Shown here: piece after piece, positions 26,072 through 36,741 of the stretch
Numbering within the stretch: position 1 is the stretch's first letter
Layout of the letters: each line of letters starts with the position of its first letter
Origin: Pelodera strongyloides
Lineage: Eukaryota; Nematoda; Chromadorea; Rhabditida; Rhabditidae
Reading direction: 5' to 3'
Length of the DNA: 64,000 bases
Assembly: GCA_036852015.1 (NCBI GenBank)
Contig: JAANDG010000042.1
Coordinates: 1 to 64,000, forward strand
Notes under the pieces: model-generated
Databases searched by the model: none
Seen by the model: the letters and a program-made list of their open reading frames with translations, nothing else
Told to the model about the DNA's origin: nothing
Program-made: the position numbers and the translations under genes

Positions 26072-28619
26072 CTACCAGAGACTTGTATGTCCAAAGTCTC
26101 TTGTATTTTTCCTTCCTTGTGGTGTGTCGGGTCCGTGAAAAGGACGGACTTCTGGTGCTGCTTCTCCATGTATTATCGCGGCAGCCGATTCTCTACGTGA
26201 AGGATGAGCCAACCTCTGCAAATGTACAATACACGGTAATGCGTATGTCAATTGTTGGCGTTCTTCAGGAACGTTAAAAACACGCGTTTATTGACTCGCC
26301 TTTCGGAGGAAATAATATCTCACCCTGGGAGAAGGAGTAGGGCAAGCGCTCATCCTAGACGAGACATCGCGGGATCTTCCACCATATCTAGATATTACAG
26401 ATTAACAGTTAGGTAATTAATTGTTCAGGGATTGAAACCAACAAACAAGCATTTACACAATGCTTTAGACATCACTATGCTTGCCCAATGGTGAGAATTT
26501 TTAAAACTAGTTGCATCTTTGAAGCTAAAATAGGGGCTAGTTATGCGCAATGTATCAGCAGTGTGTCGGTCCTCCTTTTCGAAGTTGTATTTGGATATCG
26601 AGCTTTTTTTCGTAATTTTTTCATTGCTATATACTATCATTTTGTCAGATGTATCGTTATCATAGCACTAAAAAGTGCGCAAATTAAATATTGTCTTTCA
26701 AAATAAAGGAAAAAAGAACGCACCTATCATCCGACATAATCGCTTTCTTATCATCAAAGAAGGAGGGGAAGACTGCAATGTTCGTCGCTTGCCATACGGG
26801 GTTGCTCAGTGTATACTTCTAAAAGTGAAACAATAATTTTGTACCTTTAAATGAAACTCAGTATAACGCTGGCAAAGTGAAGAAACGAGATAACCCACCA
26901 TGATGTTAAGAAAGAATTTAGGAAAGAAGGCGGCATATGAAAGCATTAAGCGTTACCTTCTCTAAAAAGTTGATGAGTGCTTCTGATGGACGATCGAACG
27001 CAAGTTCATACGGCTGGAGGACTTCGCTCTGAAACAGAACACACTTTTGGGGCTCTCAAGCTGTCACAAGTTCATGTTCAAAGGCAAGGATTTTCGATTT
27101 TAGGCAGTAATTAGCTGGCACGCCTAACACCTAACAACAAATCATAGAGTTCCATAGACTTTTCAATAAAAGAGAAACGCAATCCGGGAAAAAAGAACAG
27201 AACAACATGTTTTAGTTAAAAAATATGAAAAAAAAAATTAAATCTAAAAAAAAGTTAATTTATTATTTCACTTACCACTAACATAAAATCGAAGAGTGCA
27301 TTTCCATAGCCCGCTCTCTGCTTTGAAGGATGTACGAAAAAATCGAGGACACACCAAGGATTTTCTTCATAGTTTTGTTGCTCGTCATCCAGGAGGTACA
27401 GATGCTTGCGACCGATTTTAAGCATTCCAAGTATTGTAGAACAGGCACTGAAAGGTGAACAATTATAACGATGATATCCCTATCACAAATCAATGTTTCA
27501 ACAGAGCTCGAGGAGATGATCTGATAATACATAATGAGGTTTCGTTACAATATTTACCCCTTTTTGATACCTTGAAGCCACTTCTCCATTCAAAGAAACT
27601 CTTCAATACATTTGGTGGATATGTCAAGCCCTGTCGTGCCATCTTTGATGGAAAAACAATGACCATGCATTGAAAATGAGCAAAAGAACAGCTCGAAGAC
27701 AGACGGCTGGAGGCCAAATGACATACCATAAAACGAAAAGAGAATCACGCATTTCTCGAGAGCCGAAATTGGGTTATATTTGGGGAACATAGGCATTTGT
27801 TTAGAAGAACACTTTAAACTGGCTATCGTTTAAATGACTAATGATAACCTTCTGTCCGTAGTAGGCTCCCACAATATGTATACAACTTGTTCCTCATCAG
27901 AGTCCAAAACTCTATCGAACGACGTTATCACTTTCTTCAAGCCTTGAGCCTGAAACATATAAGTGATGTTTATGAGATAATGGAGTTTGAAACAAACAAT
28001 ACAAATAGGAATTCTATGCGCTCACGTTATACACATTTGACTGTCGTAGTAAATTTAAAGGAAATATTCACGGGGATAGAGAAAGTGGAAGGATGTGATC
28101 CACACAGCTTGCTCAAACTGCTAAATATGGATCTCTTGGGCAAATGAAACCAGGGAATAAAAAACTAGTTTATCATTTCATTGATTCGAAATAACTCAAA
28201 AAGTATCAGTTATAATTCCGTCAAATATAAAAAAAGGAATTTATTATCTGTGAAGCAACTAACACTAAGAATAAACATTTGTTCAAAAAGGTCGCAGACT
28301 CTTCTCAAAGGAGGAGGCTCGCGAGATCTAAGTGTACGATTTCTTTCTTCTTATCGATATATGCTGGTATTTGCTCCATCTTTAAAGGTTTCCGAGTATG
28401 TTGTGTCGAACTCATAGAAAAAAAGTAAATAAAACTCTAAAGTGTCTAATTTACTAAACTTCTTCAAATAATACATACCTGAGCAGATAGGGCTCCCATT
28501 TTGTCCAAAACCTTCTCGACTGCCCAGTACCTCCTCGGGTTAAATTTTTGTAGTGAGGTTTGATCAAGCCTCTCAATAGGCGATTTCCATATTGGTGTGA
28601 AATTGAATTGAATCTCCAT
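26072..28619 (-). CDS. mec-17: Alpha-tubulin N-acetyltransferase (MEC-17/ATAT), 262 aa, 7 exons
   Basis: Transfers acetyl from acetyl-CoA to Lys40 of alpha-tubulin inside the microtubule lumen. Exons, 5' to 3': 28619-28479, 27949-27849, 27447-27276, 27028-26957, 26818-26724, 26387-26324, 26215-26072 (stop TAG). Family blocks in order: RRYWAVEKVLDKMG (N-terminal helix), DEEQVVYILWE, ILGMLKIGRKHLYLLDD, CVLDFFVH, the acetyl-CoA loop QRAGYG (about 124-129), and YELAFDRPS. The two residues important for catalysis in human ATAT1 (Cys120, Asp157) align with Cys113 and Asp150, so the enzyme looks active. The C-terminal 70 residues are a basic Ser/Arg/Pro-rich tail ending TSLW, reminiscent of the C. 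elegans MEC-17 tail. A splice-acceptor-like TTTACAG sits directly before the ATG, compatible with trans-splicing or a 5' UTR intron. Introns hold an unrelated open frame at 27590-27796 that is not an exon. Confidence 0.95.
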
Positions 28620-30590
28620 CTGTAAACGAATGTATGTTAAACTTACCCAACGATAGCAGTATAAAGATAATTACAAACGCGAAAAAAAAACATTTTAGTA
28701 GACACCAGAATTTACGAACAACGGTCTACAATCGGTTTTGGCACAAACGAGTGGGTGTAAGGCTATTCTCTCACAAAAAGAGATACTACTTTTGAAATGC
28801 ATCAATTGCCAGGGCCATTCTTTACAGCCTCCCAGTGTTTAACGGAAATTACTCCAAAAATGGACTCAAAAGCCGAAATGGTGACAGAGGGCGGCATGGG
28901 AAAATAAACAACGGGAAAGAATGGGAAGAAAGGCTCCGTTTCGGCCATGGTTTAAAACAATAATGTCAAAGTTGCGTTAAGGAATTTGTTTGTAAGTAGA
29001 AATTTCGCACCGAGATACTGTAAGAATGAAAGAAGGTACTAGTGCATAAAAATAACATATAACTAGTTAAAACAATTCGTGTAAAATAACAAACAGGATG
29101 CTAATTTGGATACAAATCTCTGGTAACTTATCGGATATGTACTTTACTGGCAGCAATCCAAACATAATTGGCAGCCGATATTTATGTTAGCTGCGACCAC
29201 TTATTCCCTTTCTTTTAGCCATTGTTGAACACACAAGCTAAATAATGTTTAAACTAATTATTTAAACAGAGGTAACTGACGGATGCGCAAGTTACGCTAC
29301 CATTCATTAATAAAATGCTATAAAAATAGTTGGTATAAAGCAGTGGTGGGACTGGGATGAACAAACAAACTACTAAAGGGGCGTACAGAATCGATCATGC
29401 AAGGCATAGAAGGATAACAGAGAGAATTGGGGGTTGCTCGGAGAGGGTGCACACCCTAGAGGGACGAGGATGAGAGTGCAGTCGGAGCTAACTAATTAAC
29501 GGTCATCATTAACATAGAGCAGACCATTCCACACATTTAATTGAAAAACAAAACGATACGTTTAAATGTTAGCGAGTTCCGCAATTAAGTAGAAAATAGA
29601 GTTATTGTTGCCTGAGGGGCACTTTTATTTTCATAGACTAACTAGTGAAAGTCGAGAAACTAAGGAATACAGAAATTACAGAAGTATTCACTTTCTGCAG
29701 CATGTATTAGGAAGAAGGGAACAATTGGTGACAGACGGGTGCTCGGACATTAACATCTGGGGTGTAAGAGGCACCCAACAAAGAAACAACAGTGAAACGG
29801 AGGACATAAGAGGCCTCAATTGTTCATTTTAGAATATATCTATTTTTAATTCTCTATTATCTGAAACAGTAGTCTTCGAAACGGAGGTGACGTCAACATG
29901 CAAGAAAACTCGTACAAAGAGACACCGAATACTGTCTCAAATTTTTTATTCAGATCACAATAGCAACAATCAAAAGAAGTTCCCAGAAGGCCACAATTCG
30001 AAAGCTGTTCGGTGAAAATTAGAATAGCTTCATAAAAGATTGACCAGTATTATTTGACCACTTCACATTGCATTCTTAGATCGTCTAAAAAATAGAGCTA
30101 CAAACAAATAAAAACAATTAACTGTTTAATTTAAAATCATATTTGGTAACCAACAAGCGCAAACTAAGACTTTACAAAAGCCAATGCTTCGACTTAAAAC
30201 CTAGACTACTATAATCATGAAATTTGTAAAGCTGGACAACAACTAGAAAGTAACCAACGACCTGCCATACTATAACTATAATCTAACGCCCGGTCTGAAA
30301 TCTAAGCACGCTATCCTATTTTCAACTATTAATGAAAACTGACCAAAGTCAAACTTCCCTAAGTCTCAAATCCCTAAAGATAGCTAACAACAAATACAGT
30401 CATTGCAGACTTGCAAATCAGAGTTGCATCACATTTAACGATATTTTCCGCAACTTCACGCGTGCATCATTGCGATAAGAAAAGTGCACGTCACGAAGAT
30501 ACAAACTATTCAACAAGGACCTTCCGTACTTTTTTTAAATCATCAATTCTTTTAAACCGTGTGAGGACTGTTATGGGGTACTACGAAGTA
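28620..30590. other. Intergenic: mec-17 upstream and PTGES2 3' region
   Basis: Nearly 2 kb, AT-rich, with no coding exon recognised. It contains a possible homeodomain site at 28795-28802 and a small perfect dyad GGGTG-CA-CACCC around 29447-29458. A - strand AATAAA (TTTATT at 29945-29950) could end PTGES2 with a 3' UTR of about 640 nt. Confidence 0.5.
28795..28802. promoter_or_regulatory. Candidate touch-neuron (UNC-86/MEC-3-type) site AAATGCAT
   Basis: AAATGCAT lies about 176 bp upstream of the mec-17 start codon. The heptamer AATGCAT is reported as enriched upstream of MEC-3-dependent touch-neuron genes in C. elegans, and mec-17 is such a gene. A 7-mer appears by chance in a few percent of promoters of this size, so this is only suggestive. 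Confidence 0.35.
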
Positions 30591-32731
30591 TTACAGAGTG
30601 ATCCTCTTCTGTGCGACAAGATGTCTGCCAGCCCTTTCTTCGACCTGTTTCTTCATTCTGATAAACCACTCAGAAATCGGCCCTTGTTCAACCACTTCCT
30701 TAAACGCACGGCAGCCATAGAACGAGTTCATCGCGCCGTACAGTGACTGAAAAGTATAACGAAATACTTCACTCGAAATAACGAATACCTTGTGGCCTGC
30801 TGCAGAATTAGCATATTCTTCAATAAAGCTTAAGGGGCAAGAGCTTGCAAAGAACAAACATTACAACGAACCAAATCGGCCAAGTTTGGCTTGTCTCCTC
30901 CGAGGAACAACCGATTGGGTCCGATTGCATTCATCCAAGCAGTGCACGCATCTTCGAGGGCCTTTCTTTCGTCATCGATGTTATGCCTACAGCATACCTT
31001 TTATAAAAAAAAAACGCAAGAAAATAGCTTGTTTTAAATCCTAACGGTGGTGGCGACTATGATTTTCTCTAAGTGATTGGTTTGTCTGAAACGAGAAGAA
31101 TAAATATTACCGTTTCTTCAGTCTCTTGCTGAGGGCGAACATAGCAGCGGCTCCCACATAAACAGCCAGACATCTCTCCCAGTTGGGGAAGGTACGATGC
31201 CAGTCACCGACCTGAATAAATTCAACTAATAATAAGTAGACAAAACGTCTGGAACTTTTTCTCTCCTAGCACATAACCAATAAACAGTAAAAATGCAAAC
31301 ATTCCAACCTTTTCAAACCATTTGAAGGTCTCAAGCGACTCATTCCATGTTCGGTAAACGTTTGGCGAAATAAGATGAATGAAATGGTTGTCCACCCATT
31401 CCCTCCACTCACGTTCTTCCCTCAAAGATAGTTAGAGTGTAAGATGCAGTTGGTCGATTTCATCAAATCCAATATACAAACAAGAAAGAAACGGAAGCCT
31501 ACTTTTGATTGGCCATTTCTCCGGTGCTGTCCACTTTCTCCTTCATGATAAAGTATTTGCTCGGATAGTTTTTCACAGTTTTGCCCTTTTCATCCTGAAA
31601 GTATATTACGTTCGTTTTGATTCGAAAATTGATTCGCAACAAAGAAACCTCCAAAGATCACAAATCTATGCTTCTCACAAATATGAAAAGACATACAGTG
31701 GATTCAACTGGAGGGTACATTGCAATTATGTCCTCGAGGGATCGATCGTTTCTGACCAGGAACGTCATCAATTGTGAGACAATAAGAGACGATTCAGTGA
31801 GTGAATGTTGGTCACAAACACGCAGGATTGGAACCTGAAAAGGCAATACTTGTTCAATGCTAATATTGTGCGAATATGCTTTGAATTGAAGTAAACATAA
31901 ACAATGAACCCGTACTCATCGGAACTGTTCATGTTTGGGCGATTATCACTGTCTCTTAGTTGAGCTGACTTAAAATATTCAAGAGCGCGTTTCTTAGACC
32001 AATACGAAAAAATGAGTTGGCCTTTCCCTGAATACAATAATAAATTAACACCTTTTTGTAGTTGTTGGCGAATTTGATTTGTGACCTAGTGACCGGATTG
32101 ACTTCAATCACGTCATAGGAGAAGCCGTGATAGTCAAGGAAAGCTCGAACCTGAAAGAGGTTATACTAAAGAACGACCTTACTGTGAAAAAAACTAGGAA
32201 ATAGATAGAGATACACTACAGAACAAAGCATATCAGATCGTACTTTTTCAATAGTAATACATAACGGATAAGAAATTGTAAAGAAAATGAATGGTGTCAA
32301 ATCACAAACCTTGCAGCAGAAGGGACAAGTCTCGTATTGGAACAACTTTAGTTTGAGACCCGTTTGATCCTGAGCATTCACGATTTGACGACTCAGCAGA
32401 TTGCCGTCCACCTTCTCTGTTGGACGCTCAATCCTTACCATTGGTTCTTTTGCTGGCGTTTCCTGTAGTACGTTTAAAATTTAAAAAATCAAGCAAACAA
32501 AAAGAAACCCTCGTATGAGGACAAACGTACTGAACAAGCTTTCGTCCTCTTTCACAAAACCAATTATATTTGCTTGCTTACCAAAAAAACAAAGACAAAT
32601 TTAACTTGAACGTGAAGAAGTGCTGAGTTGCAAAGTGTACAACTTACGTCTTTAACAGTGGTGGCTCCCCAACCCAAGATTGCGGCTACCGAAACAGGCC
32701 TGGCGGCGCCAAATACCCGCGCCGACCACAT
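30591..32731 (-). CDS. PTGES2: Prostaglandin E synthase 2-like membrane-associated glutaredoxin/GST protein, 349 aa, 9 exons
   Basis: Thioredoxin-fold protein with a C-terminal GST-like helical domain. Family members isomerise PGH2 to PGE2 in vitro, bind haem/glutathione, and their physiological role is debated. Exons, 5' to 3': 32731-32648, 32462-32310, 32150-32052, 31834-31697, 31594-31503, 31420-31309, 31211-31111, 30986-30872, 30746-30591 (stop TAA). The redox motif CPFC is at about residues 74-77 in [20 protein letters not shown]. Then come VIEVNPV, VPILRV, the WREWVD and HLISPNVYRT signature, YVGAAAMFALSKRLKKR, and the C-terminal FLGGDKPNLADLSLYGAMNS block. The first exon (residues 1-28, MWSARVFGAARPV...) is Arg/Ala-rich with few acidic residues, consistent with an organelle-targeting or membrane-anchoring leader. 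The protein is a little shorter than the human one (377 aa), mainly at the N terminus. An acceptor-like TTGTAG lies 3 nt before the ATG. Confidence 0.95.
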
Positions 32732-33277
32732 TACCTACAAAACAATTTAATTGGAATATATATATAAATTAATTGTTACTGACGTTATGTGTGGAAAGAT
32801 ATAAAGCAGTTGAAATAATTCAATCGCACAGCGCAACAAAAAAATAAGTCCAATACAGCCCTAGTTTGAAAAAAATCACCTTCTTCAAACATAAGGAAAA
32901 TATGTACATTCATTTGAAAACAAAACCAAAGCTACACCAAAACGGATGCAAGTTCAGTAAAGATAATTAGAAATGAATATCCAATAAGAGATGAAGAAAT
33001 GAAAAAAAAAATGTGAATATTTATCAGCTACACACTCCGTTAGCTAATGTTAGCACAGGGACAGTCGTCGATAGGAACGTGATGTACTTAACGCAAGATT
33101 TGTCACAAAAATAGAAAAACCACACACAAAACCAAAAGTCGTTAGTGGTGAGCATGCTAAACCATATGAAAGAATTTCCCAAAATGCGTCATAAGAGTGT
33201 CAGAAAGTTAAAGTTCTTGTCAAATTAGACTACTCAGTAAGGCAACATCTAACTCATTTGTATGTCAGTACGACCTC
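32732..33277. other. AT-rich spacer upstream of PTGES2
   Basis: No gene, repeat or recognisable regulatory motif was identified here. It should contain the PTGES2 promoter. Confidence 0.5.
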
Positions 33278-33728
33278 TAATGGGGTTTCAATGTATGGCA
33301 AAAACCGTGCGTTTTGCTTCCAAGTATCAAATGTTCATGGGGTTTGCAAGTATGCAACAATTCCTTGCAAGTATGTACACGAAGTACCGTAGTTTGGAAC
33401 TAAGTATGAAATATAACATGAGTAATTATAAAATCGTTCCAAGACTCATTTTTCGAAGACAAATTTTTCGGCATACTTGCAAACCCCATCATCTCGTGTA
33501 CGATTTTGCATACACCTTTGAAAGTGAAGAAAATGCACCGATGCTATAACAAGACGAGCCGAAAATGCACAGTTTGTGCACGCTCGAAAAAATAGTCCCG
33601 TGTCTACATGCCACGGGACTATTTTTTGTCTGCCTGTAGATGTTCTCGTGTAGTGCCAATCTACGGTAAATTTTCCCATACTTGGAAGCAAAAATCGGCA
33701 ATTTTTTCCATACATTGAAACCTCATTA
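33278..33728. mobile_element. Inverted-repeat (MITE-like) element, 451 bp
   Basis: The left end TAATGGGGTTTCAATGTATGG and the reverse complement of the right end (TAATGAGGTTTCAATGTATGG) match closely, and the match continues for about 50 bp through TTGCTTCCAAGTAT. The interior includes a strong hairpin around 33587-33627 (AATAGTCCCGTG / CACGGGACTATT). A right-end copy recurs at 41764-41839, so this is a dispersed family. There is no open frame, hence non-autonomous. Confidence 0.75.
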
Positions 33729-34015
33729 ACATTACAGAAGGATGATTATAATTAGCTTACGATGCTTTCCCAAAAAATAGAACACTCTTGATATAATCTA
33801 AAACCCCATAATTTAATTTTGACGTAAAATGGTGGAATGGTGCACAATTTCCAAAATAGGAGCGCAATTCCATGGGAAGCTGACACATGGATTGGATTGC
33901 TATAAAAAAAATTCCAAGTAATTTTCCAAGTAACTCACTCACAAACGAGAGATTATGTTTTTAATTTAGATAATTTATTTTTAAGGCAGGGCCCGCGGTC
34001 CGGGCGGGGTTTTGT

Positions 34016-34441
34016 TTTCGTCATTTGTAATTATTTTCGCGTACAACCGCGAATTTTGGGTCCCGTGTGGACAATGATTACTGTAGTCGTCCTTTTCTCG
34101 TCATTTGTATTTTCCTTAAGACGAAGGTGGGACACAGTAAGACCGAAAGTGCCGCGTTTCGTACAAGGATTATTTTAATTTAAAGGTGTATTGAGCGGGA
34201 TATTTTTTCATCATAGTGATTCCGGATTTTTTGCGGCGAATTTAAATTGGCGCTCAATGCACCTTCAAATTAAAATAATCCTTTCACGAAACGCGGCACT
34301 TTCGGTCTTACTGTGTCTCACTTTCGTGTTAAGGAAGAAATCCAAAAAATTTGGGGCCTCAGAAAGGACGACTACAGTAATCATTGAGTCCACACGGGAG
34401 CCAAAATTTGGCGGTTGTACGCGAAAATACAAATGACGAAA
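34016..34441. mobile_element. Large foldback element, about 426 bp
   Basis: Nearly the whole element is one long inverted repeat with arms of about 190-200 nt and a short centre. Matching blocks, in the same order from each end, are TTTCGTCATTTGTA, TTCGCGTACAACCGC, ATGATTACTGTAGTCGTCC, CACAGTAAGACCGAAAGTGC and GGATTATTTTAATTT. The arms have diverged by substitutions and small indels. There is no coding capacity. Transcription across it would give a long double-stranded RNA. Confidence 0.8.
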
Positions 34442-35612
34442 ATTGGGAAGTTAAAGGGGTAAGATGGAAAAAGTTGGACATCCCGGTGGCCTCGTTATTT
34501 GATATTTCACAAAAGATTGGCATTTCGTTGAGCAATCCTAGTTTTTCTGAATTGTTTCCTGAATTCTGTTTTCAAGACGCTGACAATGAGCCAGTTTACA
34601 AATTTTATTTTCTAATTTAAATCTCTCAGAACCCTCGACGTGAATATTGCCTCGGGAAAAATCCACCTCCAAATCGTCCTGGTTAATGATTGCCCTGCTT
34701 ACCATTAGCTTGTGAATAAAATTGTTATCGTCGTGAACGTGAGGATTTGAACTGGAAAATGAAAAAGTTTTATTACAAACGGCTGAAAAAACATCAGCGC
34801 ATCTTCTGTCATGATTCGGCTTTCATTATTGGTTTCAATGAAACTTATTTCATATTTTCTAGTCGCACATTTTACTTGTGAAATATGAATAATCTAACTT
34901 TCTTAAGTAGCATTCCTTTTTACTCCCGCGCTCTGCCAATGCTTCAGCCGATATCTAGCCAAGTTAAATCTCTCTTTCTCTTCCTCTCAAATCAAAATAC
35001 TATGTTTCTTGGCCTCGTTTTTGTTCCGCGCAAGCTTGAGCTTGGCGAGACGCGCGACCTCATCCGCTGCATAGGAGCACCGTGCGTTGCCATTGGCAAA
35101 TAGGAGAGGGCAGTGGTTGGGAGGTCAGGACACCGGTTGGCGCGCGAACTCCTCGCACTGCTCGTTGTTTTAAGTTCCAGCCTAGCGCATAGTCGAAATC
35201 AATAGTCAGCCACGATTCTGTTTGTCATTTTAGCGCGCATTTTTGAAAAGTATACTAGTGGCAGGTCAGGCCTGTGCGAAATCCCCTGCACTTGTTATTA
35301 TACATTCTGCCTCTACCATTCATTCTGCGCATATTCGAAAAGACAATCTTAATCCCGTGATACTCTTCCTCCATTACTAGAAAACATGCTTGTTGTAGAA
35401 ATGCTTAGCGTTCACTATTTTGTTCAATTCTCTTTTGCTCGTTGTCTTTGCGTTTCGTCATTGCTTTGCATGCTTTTCTATTTCGATGATTTTTACGCTT
35501 GTGTAACTGCGAACATCGTTTTGGTCTTAATATAATTCGATTCAGGTTGTTCCAACGACACCTAATATAATGGAATTGATGCCGATGGGGTAGTGGAAGT
35601 GATGGGAAATGG
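34442..35612. other. Spacer with a GC-rich patch
   Basis: Mostly unannotatable. The patch at about 35020-35180 is richer in G+C and CpG than its surroundings (for example CGCGCAAGC, GAGACGCGCGACC) and may be a promoter region. Open frames there show no family resemblance. Confidence 0.4.
34538..34751 (-). other. Possible terminal coding exon, unrecognised
   Basis: After an acceptor-like TTTTCCAG at 34758-34752, a frame stays open for 70 codons to TAG at 34538. It reads in part INQDDLEVDFSRGNIHVEG and ENKICKLAHCQRLENRIQE, with protein-like composition. No partner exon was found upstream, and a frame of this length can arise by chance, so this is weak. Confidence 0.2.
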
Positions 35613-36394
35613 ATGGTGCAAGAGAAAGTGCAGAATCAGAATTCCCGAACGCACAGGCCCAATGTGACCGGACTGCGATATTCTACATCGAAAACCGACC
35701 CAAATACCATCGAAAGCGGAAACGATGATTTCATGGCCAATGTAAGTGGTGTTTTCTTCTGTTTGTTTTTTAATGATAATATCGGCTTAGGGTGATTGAT
35801 ATTTTCAAAGACTGATAATGCTGGTTGTACCGTTTTCTCCTAACTATCTCTAGACTTCGTTAGTTATTCCTCTCAATTTTTTTGCCACAGCGCATTTATA
35901 TTGTATCAATATACGGTCATTTAGGACCATGATGATAGGATTTAGGATTTAGGACTCTTTCACCTTCATAATGTGCCGAAACGAAATGAACTGCAAGTCT
36001 ACAAACAGATAAGGAGGGAATCATTGGACTCCTTCCGGCTTCTCTGGAGGTAAGACAGGATGTGTTAGATATTAGGATCGTTATTTGCATTTTAATACAT
36101 AAGCGACGTTACATGAGTCATCAGTATCTTGTTTCTCTGCCTTCATCCATACCGTACAGTTATGACACCATTACTGTCGTATATGTAGGTTTTATATTTC
36201 CCTGTATATTTTGTATTATCTTTCTTACTTCCTCCACTCATTTTCATTCTAGTCTTTATCCATCCGTTTCAGAGTGATGCTGTGCGATTAAGAGAAGATT
36301 GAGGCCCCTCAAGTCCCATCCCAGCCAGCCCCTCCCCGCTGATCTCAACGAAAACCTGGTTCTTCAAGACGCCAAGGAGACTCCCGTACTGTAA
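35613..36394 (+). CDS. Doubtful small spliced gene or 5' part of a truncated gene
   Basis: An ATG at 35613 opens 43 codons up to a consensus donor (AAT|GTAAGT) after 35741. A second frame opens after an acceptor-like ATTAAG at 36292: RRLRPLKSHPSQPLPADL, then NENLVLQDAKETPVL and TAA at 36392-36394. Joining the two gives 76 residues in frame. A further candidate exon, 36010-36050, is bounded by CAG and GTAAGA. The last exon also ends in CT|GTAAGT, so it may be internal, with the rest of the gene lost into or beyond the adjacent satellite. I recognise no family. Confidence 0.28.
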
Positions 36395-36741
36395 GTTTCA
36401 CTTTTGCTGATTTTCGTTAACTTACTATAGTCCTTTATTTGCTTTTGTCTTTCCTGTAGTAACCTCACATCCGTTCTTGTTTGTTCAAAAAATCCATGTG
36501 TATTTTTTTTAAATCTCAAATGATCTCATTTCTCAAAAAGCTCAAAAAATATAAACTCTCTCCCTCTGCTTAAAAGGAACTTACTTATACCTTTACTGTT
36601 ATCATAAAGCTTTGTTTTCATGAAAGAATTTCCAACTATTGTATATTCGCGGGAAAGAGACAGTCAATATAAGGATGAAAGATAGTATACATTCGACCCC
36701 TACCGAAGTACGCAGAAGATCATATCCGTAAGTCGACTACT

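Noticed and set aside
27590..27796. An additional mec-17 exon (ALEKCVILFSFY frame)
   Set aside because: Splicing 27849 to 27447 is in phase and restores the family sequence (ILWEP...ILGMLKIG) without it.
15022..32731. A nematode operon of PTGES2, mec-17 and IFT172
   Set aside because: Intergenic distances of about 2.0 kb and 0.9 kb are far above the roughly 100 bp usual in operons, and IFT172 has its own X-box.
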